Positions 26,794 to 34,190 of a stretch of 64,000 nucleotides of DNA are shown here, in pieces; within the stretch, counting starts at the first letter, position 1; each line of letters starts with the position of its first letter. The notes under the pieces were generated by a model. The model made no database searches and had not been told where the DNA came from. It worked only from the letters and a program-made list of their open reading frames with translations. Where the stretch lies: contig JAGVKQ010000007.1 of assembly GCA_020050435.1 (NCBI GenBank), forward strand, positions 208,632-272,631, in the 5' to 3' direction. Origin of the DNA: Candidatus Caenarcanales bacterium (GTDB taxonomy: Bacteria > Cyanobacteriota > Vampirovibrionia > 2-02-FULL-35-15). The position numbers were made by a program, and so were the translations under genes.

Positions 26794-27846
26794 ATGCAAA
26801 TAAATCATCAATACCCTTATGGATTTTGCTCGTTAGCTAGAATCACAGCTTTAAGAGAAAAAAAATCTCTAAATGCAGCTGAGTTTGCTCAGTTGTCTGG
26901 ACTCGAAGAATTTCCAAATAATGGAACAATGGCTGATTGTGCTATTAGTGAAATTCAAGAAAGATTAGGTGTTAATTCTTCCCGCTGCTTGACTCCTGAA
27001 GAGAGAGAAACACTTAAAGCAGTTCGACTAACAAGAAAAATATATTCTAATTCAAATGGCATGCTTCTTTGTGAACGAGGAAAAATCGCCCGATTTAATA
27101 GAATGATAAATGCTGACATGGTTTCATTTCTCGAAGATCTAGATATCATTTTGACTTATAAACCAATTAATCTTTTGCTATATGATGAATTATTTAAAGA
27201 TATGCTTTACCAAAGATATCAGGAATTAGGATGGAATCATATTGCTATAACCTTACGTATGAATAATAATGAATTGTCCAATATGACCAAAGAAGAAGTT
27301 CTTAATTTATTTAGGGTTGGAGAGGAGCATCTACATCGTAAAAGAGGATTACTTGCAAGTGGAGAATTAAGCTTGCCTATCTTTAATGAAGGTATTCCGC
27401 GAAGGGAATCATATCCTGATCGCTGGGCAGGTGAAAAAAATATAAATACAAAGAATGATGATATTTGTCACTGCTCTCATGGAGGTGGTTTTAGATATTT
27501 ACAAAGAATCTTACGTGGTTTGCATCCTGGAAGTGAGCTTGAACATCAAACTGCCCGTGGAATTCAAGTACACCCACATTCTTACCCTTGGGACAAATTA
27601 AATTTTTATGCAAAAAGGTCACTATCGTATTTTGATACACCTGCAATAATAACTTTTGATATAAAAGCGGAGTATCTTGATGGTCAACCAAATGGATATG
27701 AAGCAGGTATTAGGCATGAATTCTTTGATCAAGCAAGTAAATTTAAATTAGAAAATACTACTACTGGTGAAGTTATTGAAGCAACAGATCTAGTTAAAAT
27801 GAGAGAAGAGATTTTAAAAAGAAAAGCTGGAATCGGTGATTTATAA
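26794..27846 (+). CDS. hypothetical protein of HGGG/YFDTP family, paralogue of 29744..31288
   Basis: CHCSHGGGFRYLQRILRGLHPGSELEHQTARGIQVHP, YFDTPAIITFDIKAEYLDGQPNGYEAGIRHEF. Confidence 0.75.
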   Translation: MQINHQYPYGFCSLARITALREKKSLNAAEFAQLSGLEEFPNNGTMADCAISEIQERLGVNSSRCLTPEERETLKAVRLTRKIYSNSNGMLLCERGKIARFNRMINADMVSFLEDLDIILTYKPINLLLYDELFKDMLYQRYQELGWNHIAITLRMNNNELSNMTKEEVLNLFRVGEEHLHRKRGLLASGELSLPIFNEGIPRRESYPDRWAGEKNINTKNDDICHCSHGGGFRYLQRILRGLHPGSELEHQTARGIQVHPHSYPWDKLNFYAKRSLSYFDTPAIITFDIKAEYLDGQPNGYEAGIRHEFFDQASKFKLENTTTGEVIEATDLVKMREEILKRKAGIGDL

Positions 27847-27862
27847 AAAATATTAAACTTGG

Positions 27863-27956
27863 TGGAGACCTCGTTTTACTCGCTGGAAATGTAATGTAAT
27901 TGAGACAGGCACAAAGTTCGCCACGCTAATACATTATTAAAAGCAGCTTAGACTTT
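27863..27956 (+). repeat. dispersed array repeat R7
   Basis: TGGAGACCTCGTTTTACTCGCTGGAAATGTAATGTAATTGAGACAGGCACAAAGTTCGCCACGCTAATACATTATTAAAAGCAGCTTAG. Confidence 0.85.
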
Positions 27957-27993
27957 TATCAAATTGGTTAAGAGGTTAAAATATAAATGGTTA

Positions 27994-28058
27994 ATGAGAG
28001 AAAATTAATTTAAAAATAATCTTTTAATGTTGACTTATAAGGTTTAAATATATTATTC
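27994..28058 (+). promoter_or_regulatory. array-type promoter
   Basis: GAGAGAAAATTAATTTAAAAATAATCTTTTAATGTTGACTTATAAGG. Confidence 0.4.
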
Positions 28059-28091
28059 TTAAGCCCTACAAAACTTTTAAAGGGGATAAGT

Positions 28092-28427
28092 ATGAGGTTA
28101 GTTGCTGCATCTATAGGAACCGGGTTAATGGGACAAGGTATTGATGTGACTAAAACTAATAGAAGAGAATTTCATCGACTTGCAGTAGTACTATCTATGC
28201 AAAATGACAGTGGATCAAATCTTAGAAATGTACCACTACTAGCTATCCCACAAATAAGAAACTCAAATCATTGTTTCATGACCCCTCTAGAATATCTTGC
28301 TTTTATAGGTAAAGAAGTAGGTATTCCTGATCAACAAATAAAATCAACTCTTAATGATGCTGCCAGAGGACGCCTTCACATTACCCCTGATTTAAGAGAG
28401 TTTGGAGTAGAAGTAATCCCAACTTAG
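28092..28427 (+). CDS. hypothetical protein, 111 aa
   Basis: ORF flanked by array repeats, with AGGGGATA upstream of ATG. Confidence 0.6.
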   Translation: MRLVAASIGTGLMGQGIDVTKTNRREFHRLAVVLSMQNDSGSNLRNVPLLAIPQIRNSNHCFMTPLEYLAFIGKEVGIPDQQIKSTLNDAARGRLHITPDLREFGVEVIPT

Positions 28428-28478
28428 GTAGCGGTTCTAACTAATTTGATAGAGCTTCGTGGTTCATTTTTAATGACT

Positions 28479-28560
28479 AGAGATCTAGTTTTACTTACCA
28501 AAAATGTAATGTAGGTGAGTAACGAAGTTCGCCACGTTAATACATTGATGAAAGTAGTTT
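28479..28560 (+). repeat. dispersed array repeat R8 (degenerate left end)
   Basis: AGAGATCTAGTTTTACTTACCAAAAATGTAATGTAGGTGAGTAACGAAGTTCGCCACGTTAATACATTGATGAAAGTAG. Confidence 0.8.
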
Positions 28561-29371
28561 AAACTTTTTGAGCTATCGCCATAATGTGTGGACCCACCCC
28601 GAGTAAAGAAGGTTCCCTTTCAACTTTTCTAATTGTTTCAAGAAGCAATTTTTTATAACTCTCATTATTCCATTTGTCTTCAAAATTAGGTAAAAGCCAA
28701 CCAAAACTTTCTATTGATATTAAACTATCAACTCTTAGTCCAGCTTCATTGATTTCTGTTTTAAGTTCTTCAGGTAAGTGGAAATATGAAGTGGTAAAGT
28801 ATTTTGATTTTCCCGTATTGTTTATATGTTGTCCATCTTTTAAATCTTGATTCATGATATCTATGAATTGACTATCTTGTATAAGATTGCTAAAAAACCC
28901 ATCATAGGTTGAAGCATAGCGGGATATTCCAACGCAAAAAAGCAGTCCACCAGGGATTAAAACTCTTTTTGCTTCACTTAATGCTTGTAAACGTTCTTCT
29001 TTTTTAGTTAAGTGATACATAGGACCCAGCATTAAAGCAATATCAAAGGACTCAGATTTAAACTTTAAGTCACAAGCATTACCAATATTCAAACTCTGTA
29101 GTTGTTTGCCTGATTCTTTTAAATGTTTTTTTGCACTTTCAATATTTACTGGAGATAGATCTAACAAATTAACCTCATGACCCATATCAGATAGCCAAAA
29201 AGAATAAGCTCCCATTCCACCACCAATATCAAGTATTTTGCTTGGTTTTTTTATATGGCGAAGAATAATTTCTTTAGTTCTTTCAAACTCTAATTTAAAA
29301 GGACCAAGTGATAGCCTGTTGGATTCAACACCAGAATTGTAGTACTCTACAATTTCATTTTTTGTACTCAT
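28559..29371 (-). CDS. SAM-dependent methyltransferase
   Basis: KILDIGGGMGAYSFWLSDMGHEVNLLDLSPVNIESAKKHL. Confidence 0.9.
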   Translation of the reverse strand: MSTKNEIVEYYNSGVESNRLSLGPFKLEFERTKEIILRHIKKPSKILDIGGGMGAYSFWLSDMGHEVNLLDLSPVNIESAKKHLKESGKQLQSLNIGNACDLKFKSESFDIALMLGPMYHLTKKEERLQALSEAKRVLIPGGLLFCVGISRYASTYDGFFSNLIQDSQFIDIMNQDLKDGQHINNTGKSKYFTTSYFHLPEELKTEINEAGLRVDSLISIESFGWLLPNFEDKWNNESYKKLLLETIRKVEREPSLLGVGPHIMAIAQKV

Positions 29372-29470
29372 GTAAAAATAATATCATTACACAGCGTCAG
29401 ATTTTGGTTATTATAAAAACTGGCAAACCTTAAAAATGTTGGTAAAGAATTACATTGAATTTATAACTAA

Positions 29471-29557
29471 AAGGACCCGTCCAATTTACTTGGCGGGTCC
29501 GATAAAACGTTTTATTGAGATGAAGGAAGTTTCAACTTGTTTGAAACTCCATAAATG
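29471..29557. ncRNA. two-hairpin structured element, copy E1
   Basis: GGACCCG-loop-CGGGTCC, then AGTTTCAA-CTTGT-TTGAAACT, ending CCATAAATG; same geometry as 39291-39378; could be RNA or DNA repeat. Confidence 0.5.
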
Positions 29558-29562
29558 AAATT

Positions 29563-29642
29563 TGGAGACCTAGTGAACGAAGTTCGCCATGCTAATACAT
29601 TAATGAAAGCTGCTTGATTGCACAGGGTCAGATTTAGTTTAT
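29563..29642 (+). repeat. dispersed array repeat R9
   Basis: TGGAGACCTAGTGAACGAAGTTCGCCATGCTAATACATTAATGAAAGCTGCTTGATTGCACAGGGTCAGATTTAGTTTATT. Confidence 0.9.
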
Positions 29643-29743
29643 TGAATACTTAGGATAAAAATACTATGAATTAACTTGAATTTAGAAGACTTTAATTGCT
29701 ATCCTCTGGTTAAGAGATATTTAAGAACTCTATAAAACATACT

Positions 29744-31288
29744 ATGTCTAATACAGTAACAGTAATAAATAAGACTATCCCTTATATCCTTAGGCCTGCT
29801 TTTGCTAAAAAGTTAGAAAGCCCTACTAAGGATGATATTAATAAACTTTATACTGAGATTTCTTCAGAAGATAAAATGAAACCTACATTTTTTGAAAGAA
29901 GATCTTTAATGGATTATATTGCTACTTCAGTTTTAGGAGTAGGCATTCTAGGGAGTATAGTCGGTCATTTCAAAGAAAGTAAAGGTCTACTTGGAGGAGC
30001 GGGAGTCGTTGCTGTTGCTGGTATAGCAAGTTTTATTTATAAGTTTATAAAAACTCCTGCTTTGGAAAAACTTGCAAATATTGTAGAAACTGAGAGTACA
30101 AATGTTAAGCCTGAAGTAGATTTATCTGGTGAAATGAGTCCAGAGTATAAACAGTGGTTAACAGATGTTAAAAAGGAAATTTATGATCAACCTGATTACT
30201 CAGATCGAATTCAAGAATTGAGCAAAAGAAATGATTTGTCTGATGAAGAGAAAGCTGAACTTGTTGGATTAAAAGAATTTCCTGATAATTTTGAAATGGC
30301 TGAATTAGTTCAAATAAAAGAATTAGGGAAAGAGCCGCTTACACCTTTAGAGGAAACAGTGCTTGAATCTGTTAGATTGATGCAAAGAGTTAGATCTGAT
30401 AATTTATTTAGTGGTGATCAAGAAGTTGTTGATAGATTAAAAAGAATGTTAGATGCTGACAAAGAAACATTTTTAAAAGAACTAAAAACACTACTAGAAG
30501 AAAGACCTATAAATCTTTTAATGACTGATGAGCTTTTTAAACATGTACTTTATCAAAGATATTTGGTTGTTAGAAATGAAAAAGGAAGAGGTAGTCCTCC
30601 TTTAGCTGATTATGAAGATTTCCGTTTGTTGTTTAGAGCAACCAACAAAAAAGAAGCTTCCTTTAAAGAAGTATTGCCAACCGATAAAGTATTAGATGTA
30701 TTTTCTAATATAGAAAATACAAGACAAGAGTTTATAAATGAAGGTATGACTCCTATTCCCAAATATAACCCTAAGGAAGTGAAAAGAGGAAAAGTTTATA
30801 TAAAAGGTTGGTGGAATGAGCAACCAAAGTTTGGAAATGATTTAGTTTACAGTAATACTGTTTGTCAATCTGTTCATGGAGGTGGAGCTAGATTATTAAA
30901 ACTTATACTAACTGGTAAGCATCCAGGATATGATTTGGAAAATTCAAATGATGACGGAAAGAGTGCCAAAGGAATACAAGTTCACCCTAATATTAAACAT
31001 CCTATAGATTCATATGGAGAAGATGCTGTAGATCGCTCGCGAGAAACTTATTCTCCTAGATCTGAATACTACTTTGATACTCCATCCTTACTTTTCTTAA
31101 GAATAGAAGCTCGCTATCTTGATAGTCAACAAAGGGATTATGAAGCAGGTATTAGAAGTGAGTTTTTAGAGCATGCTACTGATTTTAGGTTAGAGAATCT
31201 TGTTACTGGTGAAGTTTTACAAGGCGATACGCTTAAAGATATAAGAGAAGCTATAGCAAAATCTAAAATTGGGATTGGGAATTTTTAG
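29744..31288 (+). CDS. hypothetical membrane-associated protein of HGGG/YFDTP family, paralogue of 26794..27846
   Basis: N-terminal hydrophobic hairpin; CQSVHGGGARLLKLILTGKHPGYDLE, AKGIQVHP, YYFDTPSLLFLRIEARYLDSQQRDYEAGIRSEF. Confidence 0.75.
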   Translation: MSNTVTVINKTIPYILRPAFAKKLESPTKDDINKLYTEISSEDKMKPTFFERRSLMDYIATSVLGVGILGSIVGHFKESKGLLGGAGVVAVAGIASFIYKFIKTPALEKLANIVETESTNVKPEVDLSGEMSPEYKQWLTDVKKEIYDQPDYSDRIQELSKRNDLSDEEKAELVGLKEFPDNFEMAELVQIKELGKEPLTPLEETVLESVRLMQRVRSDNLFSGDQEVVDRLKRMLDADKETFLKELKTLLEERPINLLMTDELFKHVLYQRYLVVRNEKGRGSPPLADYEDFRLLFRATNKKEASFKEVLPTDKVLDVFSNIENTRQEFINEGMTPIPKYNPKEVKRGKVYIKGWWNEQPKFGNDLVYSNTVCQSVHGGGARLLKLILTGKHPGYDLENSNDDGKSAKGIQVHPNIKHPIDSYGEDAVDRSRETYSPRSEYYFDTPSLLFLRIEARYLDSQQRDYEAGIRSEFLEHATDFRLENLVTGEVLQGDTLKDIREAIAKSKIGIGNF

Positions 31289-31397
31289 GAATATAATTAA
31301 ATCTTTTCCAATTTTATTTATTGAAAAAGTGGCAGTTCCACTAAGTAGTCATTAAAAATATTGAAGAATTGCTGGCTAAAACTATTGTTTAAATGAT

Positions 31398-31473
31398 TGG
31401 AGACCTAGTGCACGAAGTTCGCCACGCTAATATGGTTTTGAAGGTGGGTTAGGGCATAGCGTTGGATTTGGTT
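31398..31473 (+). repeat. dispersed array repeat R10
   Basis: TGGAGACCTAGTGCACGAAGTTCGCCACGCTAATATGGTTTTGAAGGTGGGTTAGGGCATAGCGTTGGATTTGGTTA. Confidence 0.88.
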
Positions 31474-31500
31474 AAGAAATTAAGGTTAAGATGATTTATA

Positions 31501-31560
31501 AGAGAGATTTAATCTTTTCTCATTGACCTTTAATAATTGATTTTTGCATAATTGGAATAA
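31501..31560 (+). promoter_or_regulatory. array-type promoter
   Basis: AGAGAGATTTAATCTTTTCTCATTGACC-18-CATAATTGGAATAAAG, matching CATAATTGAAATAAAG at 16336. Confidence 0.5.
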
Positions 31561-31571
31561 AGAGGCTTCAA

Positions 31572-32714
31572 ATTATTTTAATATCTGCTGCTAATTCCTA
31601 TAAACCATTTACTAATAAACCACGTGTTTTATTTTTAGAACAAGATCAAGTTGAAAAAAATGTTGATATAAATGGAGATGGAATCCCAGATATAAGTCAT
31701 GCTGAAGCCGTGTCTGTTCAATTGTCCCCCCTTATCGCTGATTATGATATTGAGGGTGTTTATTATGGGGGTGGGATTGAAAAAATATTAGCTCAACTAA
31801 AAGAAATAAAAAGAAGGATTGAAGATGGAGAGCCTATAGCAGGACTTAATCTCTCTTTAAGCGTGAAATTAAACCGTTCAGAACTTGACTTTGCAAGACT
31901 AAAAGATATTTTTTCAATAGATACGAGTCCTGAAAACATTAGATATGATTCTAAGGGAATTAGAAGAGCTTTATCATTATCTACTGATTTTAAAACCCAG
32001 TGGGAAATAGTTCGGACTCTTGATGAAATATGCCAAAGAATTCCAGTATTCGTTGCAGCGACAAATAATGGTAAGGATAGTTTTAATCTTCTTAGCTTAG
32101 CTAATGGAATACATACTATAGGGGCTACAAATGCTATAGGAGAAATTGTTGATTTTAGTCCAGAGCATTCTTTAGTTTCAGGAAATAGTCAGGGTGTAAT
32201 TAATATAATAGAAATTTATGACGGCAAATCTATGGTCGGGTTTGATATCAATGGTGATGGGAAGCCAGAAGTACTTTCCTCAGAAGTTACCCCTGGTATT
32301 CAACCAGCAAAGATTTTTTCTAATAAACCAATAAATGACTTTTTGTATAATGATCCCTGTGTCCCTTCCCAATTTCCTGGAAGTTTTAGTAGGTGGAAAT
32401 TTATACACGGATTACCTCTCAGCAAATTGCTAAAAATCGATGATTTTAAAGGTCTTTCAAAGAAAGACATGTTTGGACGTGGAAGTAATCCAGAATTTTA
32501 TGGTGATTATGCTTATTTTAAACTTAAATACGGTGAAAATCTATCGCATAAAGATGAATTTTCTACATTTATATTTAGAGCAAATGAATTAGGAATAATA
32601 TCTTACGATCCAGATAAATCAGGAAGACCAAACACTATAGGGCAATTGAGTGGTACCTCTTATGCATCACCCAGAGCACTAGCAAATTATTTAAGATTTG
32701 GAACAATATTTTAA
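31572..32714 (+). CDS. subtilisin-like (S8) serine protease; start codon uncertain (frame opens upstream of 31710, possible ATT start)
   Basis: RVLFLEQD (Asp), DGIPDISHAEAVS (His), IPVFVAATNNG, QLSGTSYASPRA (Ser); DINGDG loops. Confidence 0.7.
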   Translation: MILISAANSYKPFTNKPRVLFLEQDQVEKNVDINGDGIPDISHAEAVSVQLSPLIADYDIEGVYYGGGIEKILAQLKEIKRRIEDGEPIAGLNLSLSVKLNRSELDFARLKDIFSIDTSPENIRYDSKGIRRALSLSTDFKTQWEIVRTLDEICQRIPVFVAATNNGKDSFNLLSLANGIHTIGATNAIGEIVDFSPEHSLVSGNSQGVINIIEIYDGKSMVGFDINGDGKPEVLSSEVTPGIQPAKIFSNKPINDFLYNDPCVPSQFPGSFSRWKFIHGLPLSKLLKIDDFKGLSKKDMFGRGSNPEFYGDYAYFKLKYGENLSHKDEFSTFIFRANELGIISYDPDKSGRPNTIGQLSGTSYASPRALANYLRFGTIF

Positions 32715-32846
32715 ATACCTGATAATAAATACAGGAGTTAATAAAATTCTCAGTCTTGATTTCATAGACTAGCAAAGGTGGCGAACCTTTAAAATGGTAG
32801 TATCGTAAAATGAAGAATTACTGGCTAAAACTATTGTTTAAATGAT

Positions 32847-33248
32847 TGGAGGCGAGGAGGAACTGCCCCCCCTGTCCAAAAACGAAACGTTCTAAATATC
32901 TACAAGCTTATCTTTATATTTCCCCAGAACCTCTGGTGAGTGGGTAAAGAACCCTCCGGTTTTTTGGTTTTGATCTTAAGCCAGTTACTTAACCAAGAAA
33001 CTTACTGACAGCAACTACCATGTTTGTTCAGAACTTGGGCGGGTAGCCAAGCTTACGTTCTGCTACGGCACCTAGTAAACTAGGCTGCTAAAGCAACAGC
33101 TCTATCAGCTTTCGCTAATCTGAACTGTTCCATAGAAATGACGTTTGTTTTTGCGTCTGTTTTTTGCTCTGATTATTTTAAGTGGTGACTAGGCTTCCAC
33201 TGCTTGCAATTCAGAATACTTCAGGTTTGTCAAAGCTATTACGCCCCC
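32847..33248 (-). ncRNA. ssrA: transfer-messenger RNA (tmRNA)
   Basis: Minus strand 5' GGGGGCGTAATAGCTTTGACA ... 3' CAGTTCCTCCTCGCCTCCA; acceptor GGGGGCG/CGCCTCC pairs with G3-U; tag from AGAC-GCA reads AKTNVISMEQFRLAKADRAVALAA*. Confidence 0.9.
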
Positions 33249-33316
33249 GCTAATATTCTACCCACTATTAGTTAAAGAAAGATAAGGTATAATTTCATAT
33301 TTTCTTAATGTTTTGT

Positions 33317-33400
33317 GTCATTGCGAGCAAAGCGAAGCAATCTCACCCATATAACACACTATGAGATTGCCACGCCTCATTTCATTCGGCTCGCAATGAC
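33317..33400. repeat. long imperfect palindromic repeat (GTCATTGCGAGC..AAGCAATCTC / GAGATTGCCACG..GCTCGCAATGAC)
   Basis: 11-bp outer arms GTCATTGCGAG/CTCGCAATGAC plus GCAATCTC/GAGATTGC inner arms. Confidence 0.75.
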
Positions 33401-33434
33401 GTGCCACCCTATCCATGGTCTATAATTATTACTT

Positions 33435-34190
33435 ATGAAAGCATTAATATTAGCGGCAGGAATAGGTCAGCGTTTGGGTGAATTAACTAGAGATATTCCT
33501 AAGTGTTTACTGCCTATAGACTCTAGTACGACTTTACTTGATTATTCTTTACAAGCTATTAAAGATAATGGTTTTACTGAAGTTGTCTTTATTACGGGAC
33601 ATGCTGAAGATAAATTAAAAGAGCACATTTCAAAAAATTGGAAACATAAGCTTAATTTCAAATTTATTTTCAATGATAAGTATTCTGAGTTTAATAATGT
33701 TTACTCTGCTTATTTAGCGACCGATATTTGGGATGATGAAACCGTGCTTTTCAATTCTGATATTATTTTTCATCCTGATATTCTTAAGAGTGTCATTCAG
33801 TATTCAAGAGAGGGTACCCAGTCTTATCTGGTCATTCACGATAAAAAAACATTAAATGCTGAAGACATGAAAGTAAAAGTAAATGATAAAGATGAAATTA
33901 AACAAATAAATAAAGGCTTAGATATCCAAACTTCTTATGGTGAGTATATTGGGATATTAGCTCTTAAAGGAAAAGAAAGAATAAAGTTCTTGGAATCATT
34001 AGAAAAAAATGTAAATGAAAAAAGATTAAATATTTATTATGAAGATGCTCTGGATCATGTTTTAAGCGAAATGTCTGTTTACCCTTCTTCTACTAAAGGA
34101 AAAATCTGGACAGAGGTCGATACAAAAGAAGATTATGAGTTGGCTAAAAACATAGCAAAAGAAATTGGGTCTCCATGCACAATCAAATAG
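33435..34190 (+). CDS. NTP-transferase-family sugar/alcohol-phosphate nucleotidyltransferase
   Basis: MKALILAAGIGQRLGELTRDIPKCLLPI, LFNSDIIFHPDIL. Confidence 0.9.
   Translation: MKALILAAGIGQRLGELTRDIPKCLLPIDSSTTLLDYSLQAIKDNGFTEVVFITGHAEDKLKEHISKNWKHKLNFKFIFNDKYSEFNNVYSAYLATDIWDDETVLFNSDIIFHPDILKSVIQYSREGTQSYLVIHDKKTLNAEDMKVKVNDKDEIKQINKGLDIQTSYGEYIGILALKGKERIKFLESLEKNVNEKRLNIYYEDALDHVLSEMSVYPSSTKGKIWTEVDTKEDYELAKNIAKEIGSPCTIK

Noticed and set aside
29400-29470. Independent extra copy of the array repeat (TGGCAAACCTTAAAAATGTTGG)
   Set aside because: Best read as the left arm of R9, separated from the rest by the two-hairpin element, rather than a separate repeat.
17487-31473. Array repeats as tRNA-like or tmRNA-derived full RNAs
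   Set aside because: Only the terminal TGGAG(A/G)C matches the tmRNA 3' end; no acceptor partner or T-arm could be folded in the repeats.
14528-33248. CRISPR array
   Set aside because: Repeats are hundreds to thousands of bp apart, diverged, and separated by genes; no cas genes. No CRISPR seen anywhere in the window.
33317-33400. GTCATTGCGAG...CTCGCAATGAC palindrome as a novel element
   Set aside because: This type of CATTGCGAG/GCAATCTC palindromic repeat is, to my knowledge, common across many bacteria; listed as a repeat only.
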